From Dehalococcoidia bacterium UBA2158 (GTDB lineage Bacteria; Chloroflexota; Dehalococcoidia; Lucifugimonadales; UBA3495): 64,000 bases of DNA. The DNA is taken from contig DCWQ01000068.1 in assembly GCA_002328185.1 (NCBI GenBank), positions 1 to 64,000 on the forward strand, given 5' to 3'. The position numbers and the translations under genes were made by a program. The stretch's first letter is position 1. Each line of letters begins with the position of its first letter. The notes beneath the pieces were generated by a model. That model made no database searches. It was not told the origin of the DNA and worked only from the letters and a program-made list of their open reading frames with translations. Shown in pieces: positions 34,897 to 44,644 of the stretch.

Positions 34897-35937
34897 GTGG
34901 TATTAGGTTGGGCGATCATTGGGGCTGGGATGCATCCACATCAAAAACTGGCGCCGGCCATCGGAATCACACCGGACGCCGAGCTGATAGCAGTCTTGAG
35001 CCGGGACCAAGGGCGTGCAGATGCCTTTGCCGAGACTCACGGGGCCCTGGCCGGGTATTCGAAAATGGACGACTTGCTGGCCGACTCCCGCATCGACGCC
35101 GTTTTCGTGGCCTCGCCTAACGCCTCCCACTTGGGGCACACCACCCAGGCCGCCAAGGCTGGGAAACACGTGCTGTCGGAGAAGCCCATGGCCACCTCAG
35201 TGGACGACGCGTTGGCGATGGTCCAGGTATGCCAGGCCAACGGCGTGAAGCTGGGGCTGGGCTTTGAACTGCGCTTTCATCCAGCGCATCTATTGGCCAG
35301 AGATTTGGTGTCCCAGGGCAAGCTCGGCCGCATACGGCTGCTACAGGCCCACTGGGGCCGGGGCGAGAGGGGCGAGCCGGAGCACCAGCCCCGGTCCGGC
35401 CTGCGCAGCTGGTGGGAAAACCCGACGACCATGGGCGGAGGGTCGGTGATCATGGGCCTTGGCGTCCATGTGTTCGACTTGGTCCGCTACGTCATGGGCC
35501 AGGAAATCACAGAGGCCTTAGCCATGACCGACGGCCAGACCGACAGCCAGCCACTGGAGCACATCGCCAGCATGTCGCTGCGGCTCGTAGACGGCACCAT
35601 TGCCAACGTCAGTTGTGGCCGGATGCTGCCAGACACGCTGAACAACTTCACCGTTTATGGCACCGACGGCCGATTCACCGGCACCGCCACCGTCTGGGAG
35701 GCCCGCATGGGCGCGGTAGAAGTAGTCAGCGAGACCGTCAACCAGACCGAAAGCTTCGAGTACGACTACCTGGCCAATTTCGTAGCCGAGTTGTCCGACT
35801 TCCACGCCGCATTAAATGAAGACCGGGAGCCCACCGCCACCGGCACTGACGGCCTGCGGAGTACGGAGATCAACTCAGCGGTGATCGAATCGGCGAAGAC
35901 AGGCCGGACGATCAAGATTGAGCATCGGACAGTTTAG
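34897..35937 (+). CDS. Gfo/Idh/MocA family oxidoreductase
   Basis: The 346-residue protein has an N-terminal Rossmann fold, VLGWAIIGAGMHPHQKLAPAI, and the family signature SEKPMATSVDDALAM containing the catalytic-type EKP. The C-terminal alpha/beta domain includes GGGSVIMGLGVHVFDLVRY. These enzymes oxidise or reduce sugars and cyclitols with NAD(P). The start is GTG behind TAGGAGGCGCGAA. It is a single-gene unit and the substrate is unknown. Confidence 0.88.
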   Translation: MVLGWAIIGAGMHPHQKLAPAIGITPDAELIAVLSRDQGRADAFAETHGALAGYSKMDDLLADSRIDAVFVASPNASHLGHTTQAAKAGKHVLSEKPMATSVDDALAMVQVCQANGVKLGLGFELRFHPAHLLARDLVSQGKLGRIRLLQAHWGRGERGEPEHQPRSGLRSWWENPTTMGGGSVIMGLGVHVFDLVRYVMGQEITEALAMTDGQTDSQPLEHIASMSLRLVDGTIANVSCGRMLPDTLNNFTVYGTDGRFTGTATVWEARMGAVEVVSETVNQTESFEYDYLANFVAELSDFHAALNEDREPTATGTDGLRSTEINSAVIESAKTGRTIKIEHRTV

Positions 35938-35985
35938 GCTCGAGGTATCAGAACCAGATCCGGTGGTAGCTAGGCCTCGAGAATC

Positions 35986-36688
35986 ATGGCCAAATTAGAT
36001 TGGACTAGAGACGAAACCATTTTGGCTTCAGACCTATATTTCAGGTTGAGAGACCGGGGGATTTTCAAGTCCTATGTCGAAATTGAGGAGCCAAGTATCT
36101 ACTTAAGGACATTACCGATTTATCCAATTGCCGATAGACCTGATAACTTTCGTAATCACCCAGGCGCGTTAATGAAAATGAGTAATTTCCAAAGTATCGA
36201 TCCCTCTTACACCTCCGGCGGACGTCGAGGGCTTATCCAGAGAAATCGCATTGCCAAGCTGTTTGGGATGACTTTGTAATCAATCAAGAGCACCTCAAGA
36301 TCGTTGCGACCACGATTAGGAAAAACGCAGAAAACCTCGTCATGGCTAGCCGTGACAAAGAACCTAATGAAGACTCGATCATTGAGGGAACCCTACTTCA
36401 ACGGAGCCATTGGTACAGGGGCGTAATCGCAACCTAGTCAAGAGGAAAAAGGACCAAGAACATAAACGATTCAGAAAACTTTCATGTGAGCTTTGCAACT
36501 TTAGTTTTGCTGAATTCTACGACTTCAAAATCGGAGAAGGTGTTATCGATTGACATAACAAAATTCCGTTATCCAAGATTTCACCGGGAACCAGCACAAA
36601 GCTAAATGACTTGGCTTTAGTTTGTTCCAATTGCCATCGAATGTTGCACAGAGGCGAAAACAAGAGATTTCTAACGATGACCGCCTAA
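35986..36688 (+). pseudogene. Decayed HNH endonuclease gene
   Basis: Three reading frames in succession carry one HNH endonuclease. The first (ATG 35986 to about 36250) gives MAKLDWTRDETILASDLYF and FRNHPGALMKMSNFQSIDP. A second gives AVWDDFVINQEHLKIVATTI and EGTLLQRSHWYRG, up to about 36415. The third gives RNRNLVKRKKDQEHKRF, CELCNF, then a TGA at 36551-36553 where the family has Cys before HH, then HNKIPLSKISPGTSTKLNDL and CSNCHRMLHRGE, ending at 36688. With two shifts and a stop in the HNH core, the gene is almost certainly inactive. It lies alone and may be a relic of a restriction or mobile function. Confidence 0.75.
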
Positions 36689-36778
36689 AGGAATTGATCC
36701 AGGCCAATGGTTGACGGCCTGATGGCCCATTGCTACGATTCCGACGCCTAACAAAACGAAATAATTGAGGCTTTTGAT

Positions 36779-39082
36779 ATGACGACCACACAGCAGACCC
36801 AGGCGCAGGGGGCGTTGCGCGGTGTGCAGGTCTTGGATTTCGGCCAGTACATCCCCGGACCATTATTGGGCATGCTGCTCAGCGACCAGGGGGCAGATGT
36901 GATCAAGGTTGAGCGGCCCGGCGGGGACCCCGCCCGGAGTGAACCGGCCTTCGCCACTTGGAACCGGGGTAAACGCTCGGTGGTCATCGACCTGAAGACG
37001 CCCGAGGGGCAGGCCTCCGCCCAAGCGTTGGCCAAGAAGGCCGACATCGTCATTGAGAACTACCGGCCCGGCGTCGCCGACCGCCTTGGCATCGGCTACG
37101 AAACTCTGTCCAAAGGCAACCCCAACCTGCTTTATGTGTCCATCCCCGGCTTCGGTGAGGACAGCCCACACCGCAACGAACGCGGCTGGGAGGGCATCGT
37201 CTCGGCCTCCACCGGCACCTACCAGCCCTATGATGACACCGAAGAGCCGCTGTTCCTGCCGCTGCCCACGGCCAGCACATTCGCCGCCATCGTGTCTTCG
37301 GTATCTTTGACCATGGCATTGGTCGCCCGAGACCGCACCGGCAAGGGCCAGCGCATCGAAGTCCCGATGCACAGCGCCATGTTCTCGGCCATCGGGCGGC
37401 ACCTAGTCAAGTTGCATGACATCGACCCGCCCGATCTCTTCGCCTGGCCGCGGAACATCATGGCCCACCAGTACGAGTGCGCCGACGGCCGTTACATCCA
37501 ATCGCAGGGGATGTACCAGGTGTTCGTGGGCTCATTGATGAACGCCGCTGGACATCCCGACTGGACCGAAGAACTGGAAAGTCTCTACTACGTACCGGTT
37601 TCCGAGGAAACTATCGCCATGTGGAAGGACCGTTTCGAGAAAATGTTCCTGGAGCGGACCGCCAAGCAATGGGAGGACGACATCGCCGCGGCGAGGGGCG
37701 TCGGAACCATCTGCAAGACCATCGACGAATGGCTCGTCCATCCCCATGCCCTCGAAAGTAATATGGTGACCGAGCTCGACGACTCTCAATACGGGAAGAT
37801 GAAGCAACCCGGCGTCCAGGTGCGATTGAGGGGAACACCCGGCGCCATCCAGGGCCGAGCCCCGACTTTGGGAGAGCATACCGCAGAGATTTTGGCAGAG
37901 GTGAACGCTCCTGGGCGGGCCGTGACCTTCCACAACAAGGACGAGAACATCTTGGGCGCCCTGGAAGGGATACGAGTGCTGGACCTGTGCATCGTCCTGG
38001 CCGGGCCGACCTGCGGACGCACGTTGGGCGAGTTCGGCGCGGAGGTTATCAAGATCGATGACCCGTCGCGCCCTTACGATATTTCGGGAAACACCGACGT
38101 AAACCGGGGCAAGCGCAGCATCAATATCAATCTCAAAACCCCTGAGGGACTGGCTGTTTTCTATAAGCTGCTCGAGACCGCAGACGTTGTGGTCGAGAAC
38201 AGCCGTGCGGCCACACTGGCCCGATTGGGCATCAGCTACGAACAGATGAAGGCGCACAAGCCCGGCATCATCCACGCCTCGCTGAACGCCTTTGGCTATG
38301 ACGGTCCCTGGGCCGAAAGGCCAGGCTGGGAGCAACTGGCCCAAGCCACCAGTGGTATCCAGGTGCGGCGCGGCGGTCGTGATGGAACCCCAAAACTGCT
38401 GCCTTACCCCATGAACGACTATGGCACCGGGTTGATGGGCGCATACGCCGTGGCCTTGGCCGTTCACGAACGCAACCGCACCGGCGAGGGACAGACAGTA
38501 AACAGCGGCCTGGCATTGACCGCCGGCCTGCTGCAGTCGCCCTATTTCCTTGATTACGAAGGCCATCAGAGGAATGAGCCTGAGGGTCTGGGCGTCCGCG
38601 GGTTCTCCGCCAAGTCCCGCCTCTATGAGGCCGCTGACGGTTGGATGTACTTCCACTGTCCCGACGACGGGGCCTGGGGAAAGTTCACTGCCCTTCCTGA
38701 GTTCGGGGAGCTGGACGATGCTACCGACGATGCGCTGACCCAGTCTCTATCAAGGATCTTGGTAGGGAGAACACGAGAGGACTGGGCAGGCATCATCAAC
38801 CCCACCGGCGTCAGCGTGATGGCCAACCGGTTCGTGGAGGATTTCCGGAACGATCCGGACATCCGCGCAGCCGGGCTCGTAGTTACCCGGAACCATCCCG
38901 GAATCGGCCAGGCCGATCACATAGGCAGCGTGGCCAAACTCTCCGAGACACCCATGCGGGTCGGCAGGCCCACGCCCTTACTGGGGGCGGAGACCGACGA
39001 GATTCTCAGCGAGGCGGGCTACACCGGGGAGCAGATAGAGTCCTTGAAACTAGCTGGGGCAGTAGTCCAGCACCAGGTGTAA
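36779..39082 (+). CDS. Tandem fused CaiB/BaiF family (class III) CoA-transferase
   Basis: The 767-residue protein contains two consecutive class III CoA-transferase units. The first (about residues 12-385) starts GVQVLDFGQYIPGPLLG and has NYRPGVADRLGIGYETL. The second (about 395-760) starts GIRVLDLCIVLAGPTCGRTL and has ENSRAATLARLGISYEQM. In the second unit the catalytic Asp is present in MNDYGTG at residue 547. In the first unit the matching place reads LPTAS, without Asp, so only the C-terminal half appears competent. The family moves CoA between organic acids; the substrate is unknown. Confidence 0.88.
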   Translation: MTTTQQTQAQGALRGVQVLDFGQYIPGPLLGMLLSDQGADVIKVERPGGDPARSEPAFATWNRGKRSVVIDLKTPEGQASAQALAKKADIVIENYRPGVADRLGIGYETLSKGNPNLLYVSIPGFGEDSPHRNERGWEGIVSASTGTYQPYDDTEEPLFLPLPTASTFAAIVSSVSLTMALVARDRTGKGQRIEVPMHSAMFSAIGRHLVKLHDIDPPDLFAWPRNIMAHQYECADGRYIQSQGMYQVFVGSLMNAAGHPDWTEELESLYYVPVSEETIAMWKDRFEKMFLERTAKQWEDDIAAARGVGTICKTIDEWLVHPHALESNMVTELDDSQYGKMKQPGVQVRLRGTPGAIQGRAPTLGEHTAEILAEVNAPGRAVTFHNKDENILGALEGIRVLDLCIVLAGPTCGRTLGEFGAEVIKIDDPSRPYDISGNTDVNRGKRSININLKTPEGLAVFYKLLETADVVVENSRAATLARLGISYEQMKAHKPGIIHASLNAFGYDGPWAERPGWEQLAQATSGIQVRRGGRDGTPKLLPYPMNDYGTGLMGAYAVALAVHERNRTGEGQTVNSGLALTAGLLQSPYFLDYEGHQRNEPEGLGVRGFSAKSRLYEAADGWMYFHCPDDGAWGKFTALPEFGELDDATDDALTQSLSRILVGRTREDWAGIINPTGVSVMANRFVEDFRNDPDIRAAGLVVTRNHPGIGQADHIGSVAKLSETPMRVGRPTPLLGAETDEILSEAGYTGEQIESLKLAGAVVQHQV

Positions 39083-39357
39083 AGAAATCGCGAGGGGAAG
39101 CCCCACTTCGTCCTTCCTAAAAAGGCAGGCTGAGTGGATTCTGGATTCCGCTGGAAGGACGAAATTAATCCCCTCTCTTGTCATCCTTCCGCGCAACGGG
39201 GGAGGGTTAGTTGGGATGACGACTCTGAACGAATCATCTAACAACGAAAAAGAGGCCCGGTATTCGATCGAGCAGAATTCCGTGTGGCAGACACCTTTGG
39301 AACGTGCTAAACTGGCGCGACACTTGTTAGGCGCAACCTCAGGTAGAAGAGGTCCCA

Positions 39358-41574
39358 TTGCTCCGCATCTACAACACCCTGGCAAAGAAAGTTGAAGAGA
39401 TTCAGCCGGCCACGCCAGGGATCATCCAAATGTACACCTGCGGTCCCACCGTGTACCGTGACGCCCATATCGGGAACCTGCGCACCTATCTAATGGCTGA
39501 TTGGGTCCGCCGTTCTTTGATTCACAGCGGCATGCAGGTAACCCACATCAAGAACATCACCGACGTCGGTCACATGCGTCAAGAATTGGCGGAAGCCGGC
39601 GGCGACAAGATGATCATGGCCGCCCTGGCTGAGGGCAAGACCATCCAAGAGATCGCCGACGTGTATGCCGGGCGGTTTTTCCGCGACGAAGCCCGTCTCA
39701 ACATCATGGAAGCAACGGTTTTCCCTTGGGCCAGCCACCACATCCCGGAAATGATAACTATCAATGAAGCGTTGGTGGCCAATGGCCATGCCTACGAGAA
39801 GGGCGGCAACCTGTACTTCGATGTACCTTCCTTCGACGGCTACGGCAAGCTCTCCAACAACATCGGCGGCGACCTGCTTGAAGGCGTTCGTTCCGAGGCC
39901 GACCCGCTGAAGCGCGACCCCAGAGATTTCACCCTCTGGAAGGCTGCAGAGCCAGGCCGCGACGTCAAGTGGGACAGCCCCTGGGGCGAAGGTTTCCCCG
40001 GCTGGCACATCGAGTGTTCGGCCATGGCCTCCAAGTACCTGGGGGAGAGTTTCGACATCCACACCGGTGGCGTCGACAACGTATTTCCCCATCACGAAGA
40101 CGAGATCGCCCAGAGCGAAGCCGCCTTCGGCAACCAGCACGTCAACTACTGGATCCACGCCCAGCACCTGCTAGCAGACGGCGCCAAGATGGCCAAATCG
40201 GCCGGCAACGTCTTCCTCATCGAGGAACTGATCGAACGTGGATTCTCGCCGCTTTCGTTCCGCTATCTATGCATGACGGTCCGGTACCGCCACCGCATGA
40301 ATTTCACCTTCACATCGCTGAAGGCCGCGGAAAAGGCCCTGACCAACCTGCGGCATCGGATGTGGCTCTGGAGCCAGGAGCAAGCGGACAACGGCCACGC
40401 CGCCAGATACGCAAGCGAGATCGATGAATACCAGCGCCGGTTCTGGGACGCCGTCGAGTCGGACTTGGACCTGCCCACAGCGCTCTCCCTGACGTGGGAG
40501 TTGGTGCGTTCGGGACTTCCCGGCCGGGTCAAGATGGACCTGCTATTGGTATTCGACGAGATATTCGGCCTGGAACTGGACAAAGCCCCAGCCGAAAACT
40601 CTGTGACGGAAGATGTCATCACCACGCTCCAGATACGTGGCGGACATCGGGAGCAGTCCGACTTTGCCACCGCGGACTCGATCCGAGGCCAGCTTGCCTC
40701 TGACGGTTATCTGGTTGAAGACACAGCCGGTGGGACGCGGGTCAGACCTAAGACTCCCCTGGAACTACGGCAGGAAAAGTGGGCTTCGGTGTCATCATCA
40801 CGTGAGATCAAGTCCTATCTGGACCAGCCCGCCGAGTTGGATTTCACGTACATATTAAACGCGTATGGGTATCCCAGCGACGTAAAACGCTGTATTGAAG
40901 GAATGCTCAATCATTCCGGCGACCACAAGGTTGAAGCCATCGTGGTCGACAACGGCTCCACCGACGGCACCGGGGAGTTGCTGGAGGGGATGCTGACCCA
41001 GCACCCGGAACTACGGGTCGTCCACTGCGACCACGTAATCGGCGACGCTGCTAGCAAGAACATCGGCCTGATGCAGAGCCGCGGCCGGAACATCGTGGTC
41101 ATGGACGGCTCAGCGGAGATCACCGGTAACATCCTAGACTCCATCAATCAGCAACTAAGCGACCCCACGGTGGGCATTTTTGGCCCCTGGGGTTTGAGCA
41201 CACCCGACATGCAGCACTTCCACGAAGAGGTCGACAGCGGCGACGCCGACGCTATGCAGGCTTATTGCATGGCTTTTCGCCGTGAAGAGATCAACAACGT
41301 GGGGCTAATGCGGGAATGCTTCCGGTTCTACCGTAACTTGGACATCGATTATTGCTTCCAGTTCAAGGACAAGGGTTTCCGGGTGGTCGCGGACGCGAGC
41401 CTGCCGTTGGTCCGCCACGAACACCGCCAATGGACGGAGTTGGACGACAACCAGCGGGACGAGTTGAGCAGGAAGAACTTTGGGCGGTTCCTGAAACGCT
41501 GGGGCAACCGGCCCGACCTGCTGATCGCCGCTGATGCCGTAGGGTTCGAGAACCAACACAAATTCCACCATTAG
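39358..41574 (+). CDS. cysS: Cysteinyl-tRNA synthetase fused to a GT2-family glycosyltransferase domain
   Basis: Residues 1 to about 478 are a complete CysRS. They include TCGPTVYRDAHIGN with the HIGH-type motif, zinc ligands in HIECSAM and PHHEDEIAQSE, AKMAKSAGN as KMSKS, and a DALR-type anticodon region. In the same frame the chain continues to residue 738 with a GT2-type domain: FTYILNAYGYPSDVKRC, the nucleotide-binding VDNGSTDGT near 530-538, and a C-terminal LDIDYCFQFKDKGFR. CysRS is normally about 460-500 residues. The start is TTG behind AGAAGAGGT. No stop or shift was found at the join, so the fusion looks real. Confidence 0.9.
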   Translation: MLRIYNTLAKKVEEIQPATPGIIQMYTCGPTVYRDAHIGNLRTYLMADWVRRSLIHSGMQVTHIKNITDVGHMRQELAEAGGDKMIMAALAEGKTIQEIADVYAGRFFRDEARLNIMEATVFPWASHHIPEMITINEALVANGHAYEKGGNLYFDVPSFDGYGKLSNNIGGDLLEGVRSEADPLKRDPRDFTLWKAAEPGRDVKWDSPWGEGFPGWHIECSAMASKYLGESFDIHTGGVDNVFPHHEDEIAQSEAAFGNQHVNYWIHAQHLLADGAKMAKSAGNVFLIEELIERGFSPLSFRYLCMTVRYRHRMNFTFTSLKAAEKALTNLRHRMWLWSQEQADNGHAARYASEIDEYQRRFWDAVESDLDLPTALSLTWELVRSGLPGRVKMDLLLVFDEIFGLELDKAPAENSVTEDVITTLQIRGGHREQSDFATADSIRGQLASDGYLVEDTAGGTRVRPKTPLELRQEKWASVSSSREIKSYLDQPAELDFTYILNAYGYPSDVKRCIEGMLNHSGDHKVEAIVVDNGSTDGTGELLEGMLTQHPELRVVHCDHVIGDAASKNIGLMQSRGRNIVVMDGSAEITGNILDSINQQLSDPTVGIFGPWGLSTPDMQHFHEEVDSGDADAMQAYCMAFRREEINNVGLMRECFRFYRNLDIDYCFQFKDKGFRVVADASLPLVRHEHRQWTELDDNQRDELSRKNFGRFLKRWGNRPDLLIAADAVGFENQHKFHH

Positions 41575-41921
41575 ACTGGGACCTGGGTTCTGGCAATTAG
41601 CCCGTCGAACCCTGGACACTTGGGCCATATTTTTTAGCAAATCGGCTCCGCCTCAACGGTTTCCAATCACCCATTCCCAAATTGCCTTTGCCTGAATTCT
41701 CGACTCAGGGATGAAAACTCGCGTTTTTCCCATAAACATCACCGATAAACCGACCCAAAATTGTTTTGATTTATCCATACTTTACATAACGATTCGTATT
41801 TATTGTCGCCGAAGTTGGTTGTATAACTTCATATTCCTTGCCAAATCATCCATATTTGTAGGATCTTGATATCATCCCTATCATGCGATATTCATCATCA
41901 TCCATTATCCAAAACTCACGC
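41575..41921. other. Gene-free gap between the cysS fusion and meaB
   Basis: The gap is locally A/T-rich (41700-41910) compared with its surroundings and has no open frame with coding character. At its right end a promoter (41922-41950) serves meaB. I saw no tRNA or repeat. Confidence 0.5.
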
Positions 41922-41950
41922 TTGACGCCGTGCCTGGCCGGTGCTAGATT
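41922..41950 (+). promoter_or_regulatory. Sigma-70-type promoter ahead of meaB
   Basis: TTGACG (41922-41927) and TAGATT (41945-41950) are spaced by 17 bases, ending 61 bases before the meaB ATG. Confidence 0.55.
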
Positions 41951-42011
41951 CCGTGCAGGTTCAGCAATCGATTTACTGCCCTCTGGCACCGTCCTGAGGA
42001 ACGTCTAACCA

Positions 42012-42977
42012 ATGTCCGAGATTGCCGAAAGACTATTGGCTGGCGAACAAAGGGCGCTATCAAGGTTGATAACCTTGTTGGAAAGGAGGGACCCGGCAGC
42101 CGCCGAGGCGATGAAGGTGGTTGACGGGCATACGGGAAGGGCTTACACGGTGGGGATCACCGGCCCGCCCGGAGCAGGAAAAAGCACCATTGTTGACCAA
42201 CTGACGCAGTCGGTGCGTTCGACAGGCTCAACAGTAGGCATCATAGCTGTCGATCCCACCAGCCCATTCAGTGGCGGTGCAATCTTGGGCGACCGAATCC
42301 GGATGCAGCGCCACTACTTGGATTCCGGGGTCTATATCCGCAGCGTGGCCACGCGGGGCCAATCGGGTGGGTTGCCTCGGATCGTCAAGAGTATGGTCCG
42401 GGCGCTTGACGCCGCCGGAACCGACCTGATATTGGTCGAGACGGTGGGTGTCGGGCAGACCGAACTGGGCATCATCAGCGTGGCGGACACTGTCTTGGTA
42501 GCGATGAACCCCGAGTCGGGAGACGCGATCCAGACACTGAAAGCCGGAGTGATGGAGATCGCAGACATATTCTTGGTAAACAAGGCGGACCGAGATGGGG
42601 CAAACCAGATGGCTACCGCCATCACAGGAATGCTCCACATGGCCCTAACCAGTCCCTGGTGGAGTCCGCCGGTGTTGCTGACAACTGCACATACTGGAGA
42701 GGGAATAGAGGATCTCTGGGAGAAGATACAGGACCACCGGGAATTTCAGACCACCAGCGGAGAACTTGAAAAACGCCGCGGAAGACAGCGCAAACAGGAG
42801 TTCTTGGAGGCGGTGGAAGAGGCGTTGGCGCAGCGTCTTCGCAACAAGGTGAAAAATGACCCAGACCTAAATGCTACTTTGGAGAAGGTAGCGGCGAAAG
42901 AGACCGACCCTTACTCCGCCGCTTCGGAGTACTTGGAGTCTTCTCTTTTTTCGGCAGACTGGCTTAACACACCGTAG
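42012..42977 (+). CDS. meaB: Methylmalonyl-CoA mutase-associated GTPase, MeaB/ArgK type
   Basis: MeaB is a G3E-type GTPase that loads and protects adenosylcobalamin in methylmalonyl-CoA mutase. The 321-residue product has the Walker A motif GITGPPGAGKST, GIIAVDPTSPFSGGAILGDR, ETVGVGQTE and NKADRDGANQM as the guanine-specificity loop. No mutase genes are visible in the window, but the B12 genes at 5336-17145 fit a B12-dependent mutase elsewhere. Older records call this family LAO/AO transport ATPase. Confidence 0.92.
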   Translation: MSEIAERLLAGEQRALSRLITLLERRDPAAAEAMKVVDGHTGRAYTVGITGPPGAGKSTIVDQLTQSVRSTGSTVGIIAVDPTSPFSGGAILGDRIRMQRHYLDSGVYIRSVATRGQSGGLPRIVKSMVRALDAAGTDLILVETVGVGQTELGIISVADTVLVAMNPESGDAIQTLKAGVMEIADIFLVNKADRDGANQMATAITGMLHMALTSPWWSPPVLLTTAHTGEGIEDLWEKIQDHREFQTTSGELEKRRGRQRKQEFLEAVEEALAQRLRNKVKNDPDLNATLEKVAAKETDPYSAASEYLESSLFSADWLNTP

Positions 42978-43114
42978 GCGTGCCCTCCGTAGGGGGGATT
43001 CTACCGATACACGGGTGCCGCCGGGTAACTCCACAGGACCTTCCCTGGGCAAACTGCCCCCTCAGCGGGGCCGGGGAGAATATTCTTTCCGATTCGCGGA
43101 CGTGGAGAATCGAA

Positions 43115-43753
43115 ATGTCAGTTCTAGGCGTTGATTTAAGGGCCTCTCGTAAAAAGCCCTCCTCGATAGCAATATTGGATTCCCAATCTCATCTGACCAA
43201 GCTAGGCAGCTTCCACGAAGACAGCGAATTCCTCAAGATGCTGGACGACATCAGCCCAGACCTGGTCGCCATCGGCGCTCCTTTGAACCTGCCGTCCGGC
43301 TTCTGTTGTTTGGACCAGACCTGTTCGTGCCATTTTTCGGTGCCCAATCGGAAGGGCCGCCTGCTTGAACTTGAGTTGGCCAAGATGGGGATCAGTTGTT
43401 TCTATACCAACAAAGGTTCAATCATCAGAGAACTTATCTACCGTGGCATCTTCCTGAGCAAGACGCTGAGGGAAGCGGGCCACAACGTGATCGAAGTGTA
43501 TCCCCACGCCACCAAGATGTTGCTCTTTGGCGACAAGGTGCCCCCAAAGAATAGCGCCGTCAGCGTGAGCTACATGATCGGCCACCTAACGCCCCTGGTC
43601 TCAGGGATGGAAGAACACGCCAACGACCTTGACCGCAACACGTGCGACGCAATCGTCAACGCCTACACCGGGCAGTTACACGCTCAGTCCAATACCGATA
43701 TACTGGGCGACCCGGAGGAGGGCATCCTGGTGCTGCCCAAGCTCCCGAACTAA
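43115..43753 (+). CDS. DUF429 family protein
   Basis: The start is the ATG at 43115 behind GGAGAATCG; the open frame extends upstream without a good site. The 212-residue product begins MSVLGVDLRASRKKPSSIAI, an RNase H-fold-like strand typical of DUF429, and has DLVAIGAPLNLPSGF and HNVIEVYPHATKMLL. A CCLDQTCSCHF cluster is Cys-rich. It lies after meaB on the same strand and ends before a strong terminator. Function is not established for the family. Confidence 0.8.
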   Translation: MSVLGVDLRASRKKPSSIAILDSQSHLTKLGSFHEDSEFLKMLDDISPDLVAIGAPLNLPSGFCCLDQTCSCHFSVPNRKGRLLELELAKMGISCFYTNKGSIIRELIYRGIFLSKTLREAGHNVIEVYPHATKMLLFGDKVPPKNSAVSVSYMIGHLTPLVSGMEEHANDLDRNTCDAIVNAYTGQLHAQSNTDILGDPEEGILVLPKLPN

Positions 43754-43790
43754 GCCGGGGCGCCAGACCCCGTTACAGGGCCAACCAAAA

Positions 43791-43829
43791 GGCTCTGACC
43801 CAGATTTAAATCCGGGTCGGGGCCTTTTT
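43791..43829 (+). terminator. Strong intrinsic terminator
   Basis: GGCTCTGACCCAGAT and ATCCGGGTCGGGGCC form a long stem with few mismatches around a short A/T loop, followed by TTTTTATTTA. It terminates the meaB-DUF429 transcript 37 bases after the stop. Confidence 0.85.
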
Positions 43830-43980
43830 ATTTAGGGGCCAGGTGGCCCTCTGGTTAGGGGAGCTTTGTGGGTTGTCTCTCCTGATAGGGCCACTTATGG
43901 TGGTCTAGACGTAAATATGAATAGAGAGGGTGAGGATTTGACGGCGGGGAGGCCGTGGCCACTCTGAGGAGGTGTGACAA

Positions 43981-44565
43981 TTGGAACTACACATTTATGG
44001 ACGCAATCTGGAAATTTCCGATAGGACCCGGAAGCACGTGGAAAGCAAACTGGACCAGATTAACCGCCACCTTCCGGGAATCTCGAATGCGACTGTGGAG
44101 TTGGCCTACGAGGCTACCCGGTCGCACAACGACCGGGTAGTGGCGCAGATGACCCTGCACGTGGGCCGGACACTGCTTCGGGCCCAACAACGGGACGCCA
44201 ACGAGACCACTGCTATAAATTCCGTGGCCAAGGCGCTGGACCAGCAGGTCAAACGCTTCAAGAGCCATACCTACCGCAGCGAGCGGGGCCGTCTGGCTGG
44301 CAGGGATGCCACTGAGGAAGCTTTTGCCGACAAACTGGAGCCAGCCTTCAGTAACAGCACGTCGGTGATGGATGAGGTGTTCGCAAACAACCAGGTGGTC
44401 CGGCTGAAAGAGTTTGAGATGGAGCCCACCAGCGTGGACGAGGCGGCGGCCCAGATGCGGCTACTAGGCCACGATTTCTATATGTTCTTGGACTCCGAGA
44501 CCGACAAGCACAGCGTCTTGTATCTGCTAGGGGACGGGAATTACGGAATGATTCAGCCCAGGTAG
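43981..44565 (+). CDS. hpf: Ribosome hibernation-promoting factor, long form
   Basis: Long HPF dimerises ribosomes into inactive 100S particles. The 194-residue product begins MELHIYGRNLEISDRTRKHV and has the N-terminal ribosome-binding domain. A variable linker follows, and then the conserved C-terminal dimerisation domain VVRLKEFEMEPTSVDEAA and HDFYMFLDSETDKHSVLY. The start is TTG behind GAGGAGGTG. A terminator lies 25 bases after the stop. Confidence 0.94.
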   Translation: MELHIYGRNLEISDRTRKHVESKLDQINRHLPGISNATVELAYEATRSHNDRVVAQMTLHVGRTLLRAQQRDANETTAINSVAKALDQQVKRFKSHTYRSERGRLAGRDATEEAFADKLEPAFSNSTSVMDEVFANNQVVRLKEFEMEPTSVDEAAAQMRLLGHDFYMFLDSETDKHSVLYLLGDGNYGMIQPR

Positions 44566-44589
44566 GCCCGAACCAGCACATCAAAAAAA

Positions 44590-44625
44590 CGCAGACTTCC
44601 AACCTAAGGGAGTCCGCGGTTTTTT
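44590..44625 (+). terminator. Intrinsic terminator after hpf
   Basis: CGCAGACTTCC and GGGAGTCCGCG pair with a few imperfect positions around a seven-base loop, followed by a TTTTTT run. It sits between hpf and the convergent stomatin-like gene. Confidence 0.75.
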
Positions 44626-44644
44626 GTCGTTTGGCTAGATCCGT

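Noticed and set aside
33802..36553. Stop-codon recoding (pyrrolysine or selenocysteine) as a system in this genome
   Set aside because: The interrupted genes use TAG, TGA and TAA and several also have frameshifts; no insertion element or suppressor tRNA is visible.
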